NCBI RefSeq assembly: GCF_900091415.1 | Contig: NZ_FMHU01000001.1 | Coordinates: forward strand, 124,001 to 188,000 | From: Micromonospora inyonensis | GTDB lineage: Bacteria > Actinomycetota > Actinomycetes > Mycobacteriales > Micromonosporaceae | Length of the DNA stretch: 64,000 nt | Direction: 5' to 3' | In this document: piece after piece, positions 8,885 through 19,943 of the stretch | Position numbering within the stretch: position 1 is the stretch's first letter | How the letters are laid out: each line of letters opens with the position of its first letter | The notes under the pieces: generated by a model | What the model saw: the letters and a program-made list of their open reading frames with translations, nothing else | The model's database searches: none | What the model was told of the DNA's origin: nothing | Made by a program: the position numbers and the translations under genes

Positions 8885-9340
8885 TCAGGCGGCGGGCCAG
8901 TCCTGGTGGGCCAGACGCGGCGAGGCCGCCCCGGGCGGGGCGGCCTCGAGCCAGGAGAGGAATCCGGTGACCGCGGACCGCTCCATGGCGATCTCGATCG
9001 GGGTCTGCTGACTCGTACAGCTCAGGATCACCCAGTCAGCGGGCAGGGAGAGCCGTTCCCGTCCCTCCGGGAGCCGCCGTCGGCGGACCACCAGGGTCTC
9101 CCGCGAGAGCACCCGCTTGGGGCGGAGGGCGAAGCTGAACATCCGGTACCACCGGAGTTCGTCGCCGGCGAAGCGGCCGAGGCCGGGTGACCAGCCCCGA
9201 CCGTCGAGCAGGGTGGAGACCCGGACGTGGACCTGGATGGTGCCGCCGGTGCGGGTCACCAGGGCCCGCCGGAGGAAGAGGATCAGGAACGCCGCGACCA
9301 GGACGGCGAGGCCGATTCCGATCCCCTCCACGATCTCCAT
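8885..9340 (-). CDS. DUF2550 family membrane-anchored protein
   Basis: A 151-residue protein that begins with a single membrane helix (GIGIGLAVLVAAFLILFLRR, residues about 6-25) followed by a DUF2550 domain of about 110 residues: VHVRVSTLLDGRGWSPGLGR, ELRWYRMFSFALRPKRVLSR, LPADWVILSC. The orthologue Rv1312 also follows atpC in M. tuberculosis. Function is unknown. It starts 12 bp after the atpC stop, so the two are almost certainly co-transcribed. The 3' end of the gene itself contains a strong hairpin (8921-8948). Confidence 0.85.
   Translation of the reverse strand: MEIVEGIGIGLAVLVAAFLILFLRRALVTRTGGTIQVHVRVSTLLDGRGWSPGLGRFAGDELRWYRMFSFALRPKRVLSRETLVVRRRRLPEGRERLSLPADWVILSCTSQQTPIEIAMERSAVTGFLSWLEAAPPGAASPRLAHQDWPAA
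8921..8948 (-). terminator. Terminator-like hairpin inside the 3' end of the DUF2550 gene
   Basis: A perfect 12-bp stem (CGAGGCCGCCCC / GGGGCGGCCTCG) with a GGGC loop, lying within the last 20 codons of the DUF2550 gene. There is no T-run, as is usual in high-GC Actinobacteria. It probably ends the lcp-atpC-DUF2550 transcript. Confidence 0.5.
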
Positions 9341-9352
9341 CGGCGGTACGGC

Positions 9353-9637
9353 TCAGTGGCTCTGCGAGGCGGAGACCGGGGTGGCGCTCTCGGCGAGCAC
9401 GGTGACGCCCTCGCGGCTGACCGAGAGGAAGCCGCCGGCCACCTCGTACGCGACCTGCTCGCCGCCGGGCAACTTGATCCGGACCTGGCCGGGCTCGGCG
9501 AGCTGGCCGAGCAGCGGTGCGTGGCCGGCCAGGACACCCAGCTCGCCCTCGGTCGTCCGGGCGACGACCATCTCGGCCTCGCCGGACCAGACCTTCTCCT
9601 CGACGGCTACGAGCTCGACGTGAAGCTGCTGTGCCAC
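9353..9637 (-). CDS. atpC: ATP synthase F1 epsilon subunit
   Basis: A 94-residue epsilon subunit, part of the rotating central stalk of F1. The N-terminal beta-sandwich has [20 protein letters not shown], then [17 protein letters not shown]. The protein is short (bacterial epsilon is often about 130 residues) and largely lacks the C-terminal helical hairpin, so the usual inhibitory C-terminal domain is missing or vestigial. The GTG start at 9637 is preceded by AAGGAG. Unusually, the gene is separated from atpD by an LCP-family gene. Confidence 0.93.
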   Translation of the reverse strand: MAQQLHVELVAVEEKVWSGEAEMVVARTTEGELGVLAGHAPLLGQLAEPGQVRIKLPGGEQVAYEVAGGFLSVSREGVTVLAESATPVSASQSH

Positions 9638-9731
9638 GCTGTCTCCTTGCTGCGGCGGGCGGCGGTTGGCAGAAGTCTAGTCGCGCGCCCCCTGCCCCCA
9701 CTAACGCGGGTACCGAGAGCTGCGACACTCC

Positions 9732-10874
9732 CTACTTGGCCTTGTTCTGGAAATCGGGGTGTTCGAGCATGAACGCGTCGACGGTTCCGTTGCGCAGCGA
9801 GGCGAAGAACTCGTCCGCCTCGGGCAGGAACTGTTCCCCCCGGTACCCCGAACCGGTGCCGATACTTTCCGCCGGGAGCTTGACCATCTGGATCGCGTCC
9901 GGCCGGAGGTCCTTCAGGGTGAAGGCGAAGTCGACGATGCTGTTCCCCCGGCCGCTGAAGACCAGCGACTCGCCGGCCGCGCGGAGCACCCGGTCCAGCT
10001 TGATCGGATTGGTCACCACGTCCGCGCTGAACGCCTGGCTCGCCATCGCCTTGACGAACTGCTGCTGGTGGCGCTGGCGGCCGTAGTCAGCGTCCGGCAC
10101 CCCGTTCTTCGGGTAACGCTGCCGGACGTAGTCCAGCGCCTGCCACCCCTCCAGCCGCTGGGTGCCCTTCGGGTAGACCGCCTGCGGGCCGACGTAGCCC
10201 CCGCCGCCCGGCAGCGGCTCCCGGTGGGTGCCGTCCGGCTCGCGGTGCTCGGAGCGCACCTCCCGCTCGATGTACATCTCGACGCCGCCCATCGCGTCGA
10301 CGATCTTCTTGAACCCGTTGAAGTTGATGATCGCCCCGGCGTCGAAGCGGGCGATGCCGGTCTCCTGCTGGATGGTCTTGGCGAGCAGTTCGAAGCCGAC
10401 GTTCGCGTCCGGGTTCCGGCCGGGCACCCGGCTGCCGTACGACATCGCGGCGTTGAGCTTGTCGGTGCCCCCGTCGAAGCCGGACTTGCTGAACGCCGGG
10501 ATCTCCACACGCAGGTCGCGCGGCAGGGAGAAGAGGTACGCCCGGTCCAGCTCGGCCGGAATGTGCATGACCATGATCGAGTCGGCGAGCGGAGGATCCG
10601 CCGGCTTGCGCGGGTCCACCCCGACCAGCAGGATGTCGAGCGGCCCCTTGATCTCCTTGCGGCGCTCCTGCGCCCCGGCCGCGTTGTCGCCGAAGAGGTC
10701 GCCCTTGCCGACCGAGCCCTCGTACCGGCTGATCAGGACCTCGTAACCCACCAGCACCGCGCCGCTGAGCACCAGCAACACCGAGCCGAAGATCGTGCAG
10801 AGCCGAGCCCACCGGGGCACCCCCGCCCACACGGACGGCTTCGCGCCCCGCTTACCGCTCCGAGCCACGTGCAT
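9732..10874 (-). CDS. LytR-CpsA-Psr (LCP) family cell-wall transferase
   Basis: A 380-residue LCP protein with one N-terminal membrane helix (FGSVLLVLSGAVLVGYEVL). The extracytoplasmic LCP domain shows ILLVGVDPR, LADSIMVMHI, SLPRDLRVEIP, KLNAAMSYG, NFNGFKKIVDAMGGVEMYI and LDYVRQRYP, then DYGRQRHQQQFVKAM. The conserved Asp and Arg residues that bind the polyprenyl-pyrophosphate substrate and metal are visible in DPR, DS, PRD and RQR. Such enzymes attach secondary wall polymers to peptidoglycan. I chose ATG 10874 because GAGGA lies six bases upstream; ATG 10880 is the alternative. It sits between atpD and atpC, which is not the usual place for this family. Confidence 0.9.
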   Translation of the reverse strand: MHVARSGKRGAKPSVWAGVPRWARLCTIFGSVLLVLSGAVLVGYEVLISRYEGSVGKGDLFGDNAAGAQERRKEIKGPLDILLVGVDPRKPADPPLADSIMVMHIPAELDRAYLFSLPRDLRVEIPAFSKSGFDGGTDKLNAAMSYGSRVPGRNPDANVGFELLAKTIQQETGIARFDAGAIINFNGFKKIVDAMGGVEMYIEREVRSEHREPDGTHREPLPGGGGYVGPQAVYPKGTQRLEGWQALDYVRQRYPKNGVPDADYGRQRHQQQFVKAMASQAFSADVVTNPIKLDRVLRAAGESLVFSGRGNSIVDFAFTLKDLRPDAIQMVKLPAESIGTGSGYRGEQFLPEADEFFASLRNGTVDAFMLEHPDFQNKAK

Positions 10875-11058
10875 CTCCATTCCTCACGCCCATGAGGAGG
10901 AGACGGGCGCGAGCCACCTGTTCACTGCGGACGTCAACGCTCGACACGTGAATGTTGCGGATCCGACGGTACCTCGCCAGCACGGCCACTGTCGCATCGA
11001 GCGCCGTCGGCCTGTCAACCCGACACGCGGAACGGCCGAGGGCGCACACCCGGAACGG

Positions 11059-11092
11059 CCGAGGCCGCCCCGGCGAACCGGGACGGCCTCGG
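11059..11092 (-). terminator. Terminator-like hairpin downstream of atpD
   Basis: Arms 11059-11073 and 11078-11092 form a 15-bp stem with one C-A mismatch and the loop CGAA. It lies about 35 bp past the atpD stop and before the lcp-atpC unit. This suggests that the main atp transcript ends or is attenuated here and that atpC may be transcribed separately. A short direct repeat, CGGAACGGCCGAG, occurs just beside it. Confidence 0.6.
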
Positions 11093-11128
11093 ACAAGAGC
11101 CGACGAGAGGTCGGTGCTGATCGGTGGA

Positions 11129-13515
<2,387 letters not shown>

Positions 13516-13524
13516 GAGTCAGCC

Positions 13525-15168
13525 CTACTGCTTCTCGACGTCGTCGCCGCTGTAGCGGGTGACCTTCTCGCGGCCCACCTCGCCCTCCAGCGGCTTGGCC
13601 GGGGCCTCGTTGATCCGACGCTCCTCCTGCTGGCCGAGGAAGACCTGCTTGAACTCGGTGATCGCCCGGTCCAGCGAGCCGACGATCTCGTCGTCCCACG
13701 TGTTGTCGGCGATCGCGGCCAGGACGCCCTCGTGCTTGTGCCGGAGGTACTGGAGGAACTCCGACTCGAAGCGACGGATCTCGCCGACCGGGACGTCGTC
13801 CAGCTTGCCCTCGGTGCCGGCCCAGACCGAGACGACCTGCTCCTGCACCGGGTACGGCGAGTAGTTCGGCTGCTTGAGCAGCTCGACCAGGCGGGAACCC
13901 CGCTCCAGCTGGGCGCGGGAGGCCCGGTCCAGGTCGGAGGCGAAGGCGGCGAACGCCTCCAGCTCGCGGTACTGGGCCAGGTTCAGCCGCAGCGAACCGG
14001 CGACCTTCTTCATCGGCTTCACCTGGGCCGCACCACCCACCCGGGAGACCGAGGTACCGACGTTGATCGCCGGCCGGACGCCCTGGTTGAACAGGTCGGT
14101 CTCCAGGAAGATCTGACCGTCGGTGATCGAGATGACGTTGGTCGGGATGAAGGCCGAGATGTCGTTGGCCTTCGTCTCGATGATCGGCAGACCGGTCATC
14201 GAGCCGCCACCCAGCTCGTCGGAGAGCTTCGCGCAGCGCTCCAGCAGCCGGGAGTGCAGGTAGAAGACGTCACCCGGGTACGCCTCACGGCCCGGCGGGC
14301 GGCGCAGCAGCAGCGAGACCGCGCGGTACGCCTCGGCCTGCTTGCTCAGGTCGTCGAAGACGATCAGGACGTGCTTGCCGCCGTACATCCAGTGCTGCCC
14401 GATGGAGGAGCCGGTGTACGGGGCGAGGTACTTGAAGCCGGCCGGGTCACTGGCCGGGGAGGCGACGATGGTGGTGTACTCCATCGCCCCCGCCTCCTCC
14501 AGCACGCCCTTGATGGACGCGATGGTGGAGGCCTTCTGCCCGATGGCGACGTAGATGCAGCGGACCTGCTTCTTCGGGTCGCCGGAGCGCCAGTTGTCCC
14601 GCTGGTTGAGGATGGTGTCCAGGGCGACCGTGGTCTTGCCGGTCTTCCGGTCACCGATGATCAGCTGCCGCTGACCCCGACCGATCGGGGTCATCGCGTC
14701 GACCGCCTTGATACCGGTCTGCATCGGCTCGAACACCGACTGCCGGGACATCACGTTCGGAGCCTGGAGCTCCAGCTCGCGGTAGCCCTCGTCGGGGATG
14801 TCGCCGAGACCGTCGATCGGCTGGCCGAGCGCGTTGACCACGCGACCGAGGAAGGCGTCGCCGACCGGCACCGAGAGGACCCGGCCGGTGCGCTTGACGC
14901 GCTGCCCCTCCTCGAGCTTGGCGGAGTCGCCGAGGACGACGACACCGATCTCCCGGACGTCGAGGTTCAGCGCCACGCCGAGCGTGCCGTCCTCGAACTC
15001 CAGGAGCTCGTTGGTCATGGTCGAGGGGAGCCCCTCGACGTGGGCGATGCCGTCACCGGTGTCGGCGACGGTACCGACCTCCTCGCGGGAGACGTCGGGC
15101 GAGTAGGAGGAGACGTAGCGCTCCAGGGCGCCGCGGATCTCCTCCGTCGAGATGGTCAGCTCGGCCAT
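13525..15168 (-). CDS. atpA: ATP synthase F1 alpha subunit
   Basis: The regulatory nucleotide-binding subunit of F1 (547 residues). The P-loop is [15 protein letters not shown], the preceding segment is [14 protein letters not shown], and the signature is [15 protein letters not shown]. The conserved Arg that reaches into the beta active site lies in the SVSRVGG segment. The C-terminus carries an extra charged tail ([20 protein letters not shown]), longer than in E. coli and in keeping with the actinobacterial alpha extension that suppresses ATP hydrolysis in mycobacteria; the length here is seen, the role is inferred. It lies 93 bp from atpH. Confidence 0.97.
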   Translation of the reverse strand: MAELTISTEEIRGALERYVSSYSPDVSREEVGTVADTGDGIAHVEGLPSTMTNELLEFEDGTLGVALNLDVREIGVVVLGDSAKLEEGQRVKRTGRVLSVPVGDAFLGRVVNALGQPIDGLGDIPDEGYRELELQAPNVMSRQSVFEPMQTGIKAVDAMTPIGRGQRQLIIGDRKTGKTTVALDTILNQRDNWRSGDPKKQVRCIYVAIGQKASTIASIKGVLEEAGAMEYTTIVASPASDPAGFKYLAPYTGSSIGQHWMYGGKHVLIVFDDLSKQAEAYRAVSLLLRRPPGREAYPGDVFYLHSRLLERCAKLSDELGGGSMTGLPIIETKANDISAFIPTNVISITDGQIFLETDLFNQGVRPAINVGTSVSRVGGAAQVKPMKKVAGSLRLNLAQYRELEAFAAFASDLDRASRAQLERGSRLVELLKQPNYSPYPVQEQVVSVWAGTEGKLDDVPVGEIRRFESEFLQYLRHKHEGVLAAIADNTWDDEIVGSLDRAITEFKQVFLGQQEERRINEAPAKPLEGEVGREKVTRYSGDDVEKQ

Positions 15169-15261
15169 CCTCTGCTTCCTTAAGTATCAGGGGCCCGGGA
15201 TACCTAGTACCGACCGGTCCGAATGGCGTCTGTCATTCAGGGCGCTGAGCGGCTGGGCTGG

Positions 15262-16083
15262 TCAGCGCTTCGCGAGCGCGTTGCGGGTCTCGTTGAGGCG
15301 GCGCAGGACGGTGCCGTCGTACAGGTCGGAGCCGACCCGCACGCTGGCGCCACCGAGGATCTCGGGGTCCACCGTCTGCTTGACGGAGACCTCCCGACCG
15401 TATATCGCGGCGAGGCGGGCACCCAGTCGGTGCTCCTCGTCCTCGGTCAACGGGGCCGCCACGGTCACGTAGGCGATCTGCCGGTCGCGACGCTCGCCGA
15501 CCAGCTCGACCAGCCTGGTGAGTCCACCGGTGAGGGAGCGTCCGCCGAACCCGCTCAGCGCCACCTCGACGAGGCGGACGGTGACCGGACGGGCCTTGCC
15601 GGCCAGCAGCTCCCGGGCCAGGACGGCCCGCTGCTCGGCCGGGGCCCGCGAGTCGCCCAGCGCTGCGGCGAGCGTCGGCTCGGCGGCGACCACCTGGCCG
15701 AAGCGGAACAGCTCGTCCTCCACCTCGCCCAGGTCACCGGCGGCGTCGGCGCTGGCCAGCAGCGCCTCCACCCCGAGCCGCTCGGCACCGTCGAGCAGTT
15801 CCGACGGCGCCGACCAACGGCCGGAGACCAGGGTGGCCAGCAGGTCGAGCGCACCCGCGTCGATCTTGCCCCGCAGCATGTCGCCGAGGAGCGCGGCGCG
15901 GTCCGCGCCGGACCGGGCCGGCTCGGAGAGCGCCCGGCGCAGCCGGGGCTCCCGCCGCAGCAGACCCGCCACGGCGAGCAGGTCGTCTGCGGTGGCGACC
16001 ACGGCGTCCGGCTGCGCGCCGCGTGCGTACGTGGCCAGGTGCTCGTTGGCGACCCGGTACGACTCCCGGCTGGCGGCCTGCAT
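15262..16083 (-). CDS. atpH: ATP synthase F1 delta subunit
   Basis: A peripheral-stalk subunit (273 residues) that links F1 to subunit b. The C-terminal half carries the delta signature GEVSVKQTVDPEILGGASVR in the variant form GREVSVKQTVDPEILGG, then ASVRVGSDLYDGTVLRRLNE. The N-terminal helical domain starts AASRESYRVANEHLATYA. The protein is longer than the 175-180 residues of most bacteria, as usual in Actinobacteria. Its ATG overlaps the atpF stop by one base (TGATG at 16083). Confidence 0.94.
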   Translation of the reverse strand: MQAASRESYRVANEHLATYARGAQPDAVVATADDLLAVAGLLRREPRLRRALSEPARSGADRAALLGDMLRGKIDAGALDLLATLVSGRWSAPSELLDGAERLGVEALLASADAAGDLGEVEDELFRFGQVVAAEPTLAAALGDSRAPAEQRAVLARELLAGKARPVTVRLVEVALSGFGGRSLTGGLTRLVELVGERRDRQIAYVTVAAPLTEDEEHRLGARLAAIYGREVSVKQTVDPEILGGASVRVGSDLYDGTVLRRLNETRNALAKR

Positions 16084-16610
16084 CAGCGGGCTCCCGTGCT
16101 CTCGAGGTCGGTGAGGAACCGCTCGACGGTGCCCTTGCGGCGGGCCTCGTCGGCCAGCGACTCCCCGACGATCCGGCTGGCCAGCTCGACCGCGATGGTG
16201 CCGACCTCGGTGCGCAGCTCACGCACGATGGTGGCCCGCTCGGCGGCGAGCTGCTCCTTGCCGGCCGCGATGATCCGGTCGGACTCCTCCCGCGCCTTGG
16301 CGAGGATGTCCTGCCGGATGCCCTCCGCGTCGGCCCGGGCGTCGTCCCGGATCTTGGCGGCGTCGGTACGCGCCTCGGCGAGCTGCGCGCGGTACTGCTC
16401 GAGCAGCTGGTTCGCCTCGGCCTGGGCGGCCTCGGCGCGCTTGATGCCACCCTCGATGGCGTCGACCCGGGCCTGGTACATCGCCTCCATGCGGGGGAAG
16501 ACGAACTTGCTCAACACCCAGAGGACGAGGCCGAACGCGACGAGACCGACGATGATCTCAGCCAGGGGCGGGAGCAGGATGTTCCCGCCCTCTTCCGCTG
16601 CTAGGTACAT
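16083..16610 (-). CDS. atpF: ATP synthase Fo subunit b
   Basis: A 175-residue peripheral-stalk subunit. One membrane helix (LAEIIVGLVAFGLVLWVLSKFV, residues about 16-37) is followed by a long charged coiled-coil with regular Ala spacing (ARVDAIEGGIKRAEAAQAEA and onwards). I chose ATG 16610 because GGGGAG lies upstream; an extension to 16640 would add ten unlikely residues. It overlaps atpH by one base, which suggests coupled translation of the two stalk subunits. Confidence 0.95.
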   Translation of the reverse strand: MYLAAEEGGNILLPPLAEIIVGLVAFGLVLWVLSKFVFPRMEAMYQARVDAIEGGIKRAEAAQAEANQLLEQYRAQLAEARTDAAKIRDDARADAEGIRQDILAKAREESDRIIAAGKEQLAAERATIVRELRTEVGTIAVELASRIVGESLADEARRKGTVERFLTDLESTGAR

Positions 16611-16677
16611 GGACACTCCCCTTCGCCAGCGGCCGACCACCAGGGGCCGGCCGATTCAGCTAAGCGCTGGCTGGGTC

Positions 16678-16902
16678 TCAGCCGCCGAGGGCGAACGCGA
16701 GCACCAGACCGAGCAGGGCCAGCGCCTCGACCACGGCGAAGCCCATGAACATGTAGACCCGGGTCAGGCCGGCGCTCTCCGGCTGGCGGGCGGTCGCCTG
16801 GATGTAGGCGGCGAACACCAGGCCCACACCGATGCCCGGGCCGAGCGCCGCGATGCCATAGCCGATGACGTTGACGTTGCCTGAGATCTCGGCCAGGAAC
16901 AT
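16678..16902 (-). CDS. atpE: ATP synthase Fo subunit c
   Basis: The proteolipid ring subunit (74 residues, two membrane helices). Helix 1 has the Gly-rich packing motif YGIAALGPGIGVGLVFAAY. The polar loop contains ARQPE. Helix 2 carries the proton-binding glutamate in GFAVVEALALLGLV, so the ring is proton-driven rather than showing the sodium-site pattern. A strong ribosome site, GGAGGAAA, precedes the ATG, in keeping with the high copy number of this subunit in the complex. Confidence 0.97.
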   Translation of the reverse strand: MFLAEISGNVNVIGYGIAALGPGIGVGLVFAAYIQATARQPESAGLTRVYMFMGFAVVEALALLGLVLAFALGG

Positions 16903-17001
16903 GGTTGGTTTCCTCCTGCGGGGAACGCGTGACCGTCACGCGTTCGACTAGGTGAACTTTTCAGTTGTCGAACGGGGGATGGAGCGGTGCGCGCCGGCGC
17001 C

Positions 17002-17817
17002 TCAGTGCTCGTCGGCGAGCGAGGACTGCAGGTAGGTCGCGGTCAGCAGGGTGAACACGTACGCCTGCAGGATCAGGATGCCCAGCTCGAAGAACGTCAT
17101 CAGGATCGCCATGGCCCAGCTGAGCAGGGCGACCGGCTTGATGAAGATCGACTCAGCGTTGAGCAGCGCCACGCCACCGAGGGTGAAGACCAGCAGGATC
17201 ATGTGGCCGGCGAACATGTTGGCGAACAACCGGACCGCGAGGGTGACCGGGCGCAGCACCAGGTTCGACACGAACTCGATCGGCACCAGGATCGGCTGGA
17301 CCCAGAGCGGTGCGCCGCCGACCCAGCAGCTGGCCTTGATGTAGCCGAAGAAGCCGTGCTTGCGGATGCCGACCGCGACGTAGACCAGCCAACTGGAGAT
17401 GGCCAGCACGATCGGGAAGGCGATGTGCGAGTTCGGCGAGATCTGCGCGAACGGGAAGATGCCCCAGATGTTCAGCAGCAGGATGAAGACGAAGAGCGAG
17501 GCGAGGTACGGCGCGAAGCGCACGCCCTGGTGGCCGATGATGTCCTTGGCGATGTTGTCCCGGGCCAGCCCGTAGACCGACTCGGCCATCCACTGCCGCT
17601 TGGTCGGGACCAGCTGCGGGTTCCGGTAGCTGAGCAGGAAGAAGAGGATGGCGATGGCAGCCGCGATCCAGACCAGCAGAGCGATCTTGGTGAAGGCCGG
17701 CTCCCAGGCCGTACCCTCGAAGCCGGGAATCAGGCTGCGGTAGTTGAAGCTGTCAACGCCGGGGGGGAACTCCGCCGCCCGGATGTCCGCGGCGGCGTAG
17801 GTCGGCAGCTCAGTCAA
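17002..17817 (-). CDS. atpB: ATP synthase Fo subunit a
   Basis: The stator channel subunit (271 residues, five to six membrane segments). The essential Arg is in LAVRLFANMFAGHMILL, with the conserved VPIEFVSNLVLRPVTLAVR preceding it. The N-terminal hydrophobic segments include ALLVWIAAAIAILFFLLS. The start is TTG 17817, supported by GGAGGG about seven bases upstream. It is followed by atpE after 99 bp. Confidence 0.95.
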   Translation of the reverse strand: MTELPTYAAADIRAAEFPPGVDSFNYRSLIPGFEGTAWEPAFTKIALLVWIAAAIAILFFLLSYRNPQLVPTKRQWMAESVYGLARDNIAKDIIGHQGVRFAPYLASLFVFILLLNIWGIFPFAQISPNSHIAFPIVLAISSWLVYVAVGIRKHGFFGYIKASCWVGGAPLWVQPILVPIEFVSNLVLRPVTLAVRLFANMFAGHMILLVFTLGGVALLNAESIFIKPVALLSWAMAILMTFFELGILILQAYVFTLLTATYLQSSLADEH

Positions 17818-17844
17818 CTCGAACCCTCCGTCGGTCGGGCATGG

Positions 17845-18060
17845 TCAGGCGCCCAGCCTCTTCATGGTCAGGTAGACCCCCGCAGCCGTGCCGCCGATCA
17901 GTCCGATCAGCAACCCGACGTTCGGAAGATCCAGCCACCGGTCGACGAGCCAGCCGGCCCCGCCCCAGACGGCCATGCCGCCGAGCAGGTAACCGACCGC
18001 AGCCCAACCCGCGTCCACACCGTGGGGTGCGGGACGTTTGTCGGATCGGTCGTCGGCCAT
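17845..18060 (-). CDS. Small AtpZ/AtpI-type ATP synthase accessory membrane protein
   Basis: A 71-residue protein with two hydrophobic segments: AAVGYLLGGMAVWGGAGWLV with a following Asp/Arg, then VGLLIGLIGGTAAGVYLTMK. The arrangement, size and position at the head of the atp operon match AtpZ/AtpI-like proteins, thought to help c-ring assembly or Mg2+ uptake. I chose ATG 18060 (MADDRSDKRPAPHG); a longer frame to 18231 adds a non-conserved stretch. It lies 27 bp before the atpB start. Confidence 0.8.
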   Translation of the reverse strand: MADDRSDKRPAPHGVDAGWAAVGYLLGGMAVWGGAGWLVDRWLDLPNVGLLIGLIGGTAAGVYLTMKRLGA

Positions 18061-18223
18061 GACGGAGCGAACGGTATCAGCCGCTCGAACGAGGCTGTGA
18101 GTCACCCCCCGCACAACCTGGTCGTGTGGGTCAGGGAAGCCTCGACTGGCGGATAGGCTACGCCTGTCTCGCGCTCGACGGAACTCCATCCCCGGCGTGG
18201 CGACGGCAACCCGACAGCCGGAA

Positions 18224-18625
18224 TCAGCCACCGGGGGTGCTCACCTGGGGACGGTGGTCGCGGAACGTCCACCAGACCTGGGCGGTCACCCAGCCGATGG
18301 TCGCGACGATCATGGCGGCGGCCATCATCCGGATCCCGCCCCAGCCGGTGTCGACGACGCCGAACATCCCCACGCCGAAGAAGAGGAACTTGGTGACGTA
18401 CGCGGTCAACCCGACGCTCATCACCAGTTTCGGGTGGACGGAGTCGGCCCAGGCGAGCACCATACTCGACAACGTGTAGCTGAAGGTGACCAGCGCCACC
18501 CCCGCCGCCCCACCGGCCGCGCCGACGCCGCCGTCGACCAGCCAGCCGGCTCCGGTGGCGAGCACCAGCAGCAGTGCGGAACTGAGCAGCGGCACGACCA
18601 GGTGCCGCAGGCGCTGGCGGATCAT
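18224..18625 (-). CDS. ATP synthase protein I-like membrane protein
   Basis: A 133-residue protein with four hydrophobic segments: [60 protein letters not shown] and [20 protein letters not shown]. It corresponds in position to Rv1303, the membrane protein before atpB in mycobacteria. Its ATG overlaps the glyA stop by four bases (ATGA, 18622-18625), so its translation is coupled to glyA. No catalytic motif is visible. Confidence 0.72.
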   Translation of the reverse strand: MIRQRLRHLVVPLLSSALLLVLATGAGWLVDGGVGAAGGAAGVALVTFSYTLSSMVLAWADSVHPKLVMSVGLTAYVTKFLFFGVGMFGVVDTGWGGIRMMAAAMIVATIGWVTAQVWWTFRDHRPQVSTPGG

Positions 18626-19908
18626 CGGGGGTACGCCGGAAACTCACGGACCAGCTCGGCCACCTCGCCGGCGATCCTGGTCAGTGCGGTCGGCCCGTCG
18701 GGCCCGCCGGGGTCGGTCCGCACCGCCCGCGCGATCAACGTGGCGATCAGCCCCATCTGCGGCTCGCGCATACCCTGGGTGGTCACGCTGGGCGTGCCGA
18801 CCCGGATGCCGGAGGCGACCATCGGCTTCTGCGGGTCGTACGGGATGGCGTTCTTGTTCAGCGTGATGCCGGCCGCGTCGCAGCGGGCCTCGGCGGCGGC
18901 CCCGGTCACCCCGAGCGCGCGCAGGTCGACCAGGGCGAGGTGGGTGTCGGTGCCGCCGGAGACCGGGCGCATCCCCTCGGCGGCCAGCCCGTCGGCGAGC
19001 GCCCGCGCGTTGCGGACCACCTGCTCGGCGTACGCCCGGAACTCCGGCTGCGCGGCCTCGCGCAGCGCGACGGCCTTGGCCGCGACGGCGTGCATCAGCG
19101 GGCCGCCCTGGGTGAACGGGAAGACCGCCTTGTCGATCCGGGCGGCCAGCGACTCCCGGCAGAGGATCATGCCGCCGCGCGGGCCGCGCAGCACCTTGTG
19201 CGTGGTCGCGCAGACCACGTCGGCGTACGGCACCGGGGAGGGCACGGCTCCGCCGGCGACCAGACCGATGAAGTGGGCGGCGTCCACCATCAGGTACGCC
19301 CCGACCTCGTCGGCGATCTCCCGGAAGCGGGCGAAGTCGATCAGGCGCGGGTACGCGGTCGCGCCACAGATGATCATCTTCGGGCGGTGGGCGAGGGCCA
19401 GGTCCCGCACCTCGTCGTAGTCGATCAGCTCGGTGTCCGGGCGGACGGTGTAGCCGAGCGTGGCGAACCACCTGCCGGAGAAGTTGACCCGGCTGCCGTG
19501 GGTGAGGTGACCGCCGTGCGGCAGGTCCATCGCCAGCACGGTGTCACCCGGCTGGACCAGGGCGGCGTACGCGGCGAGGTTGGCGCTCGCCCCGGAGTGC
19601 GGCTGGAGGTTGGCGTGCTCCGCCCCGAACAGTTCCCGCGCCCGGGCGATGCCGATCTCCTCGGCCCGGTCCACGTCGGCACAGCCGCCGTAGTAGCGAC
19701 GGCCCGGGTAGCCCTCGGCGTACTTGTTCGTCAGCGTCGAGCCGAGCGCGGCGAGCACCGCCGGTGAGGTGAGGTTCTCGCTGGCGATCAGCTGGAGGCC
19801 GCCGCGCAGCCGGTCCAGCTCGCCGAGCACCACCGACGCGATCTCCGGGTCGGTGACCCTGAGCTGCTCGAAATCCGGCCCCCAGAAGGTGGGCGTCGCG
19901 TTGTCCAC
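18622..19908 (-). CDS. glyA: Serine hydroxymethyltransferase
   Basis: A 428-residue PLP enzyme that interconverts serine plus tetrahydrofolate with glycine plus methylene-tetrahydrofolate. The N-terminus has [20 protein letters not shown] and [13 protein letters not shown]. The PLP lysine is in [17 protein letters not shown] (the usual family form is TTTHKTLRGPR), with [13 protein letters not shown] before it. LNKNAIPYD and [15 protein letters not shown] are present in the C-terminal domain. The start is GTG 19908. The stop overlaps the protein I-like gene, placing glyA at the head of the atp transcription unit. It is 35 bp from the divergent epimerase gene. Confidence 0.94.
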   Translation of the reverse strand: MDNATPTFWGPDFEQLRVTDPEIASVVLGELDRLRGGLQLIASENLTSPAVLAALGSTLTNKYAEGYPGRRYYGGCADVDRAEEIGIARARELFGAEHANLQPHSGASANLAAYAALVQPGDTVLAMDLPHGGHLTHGSRVNFSGRWFATLGYTVRPDTELIDYDEVRDLALAHRPKMIICGATAYPRLIDFARFREIADEVGAYLMVDAAHFIGLVAGGAVPSPVPYADVVCATTHKVLRGPRGGMILCRESLAARIDKAVFPFTQGGPLMHAVAAKAVALREAAQPEFRAYAEQVVRNARALADGLAAEGMRPVSGGTDTHLALVDLRALGVTGAAAEARCDAAGITLNKNAIPYDPQKPMVASGIRVGTPSVTTQGMREPQMGLIATLIARAVRTDPGGPDGPTALTRIAGEVAELVREFPAYPR

Positions 19909-19943
19909 AACGCCAGAGTCTATGGGGCCCCAGACTGGAGACC

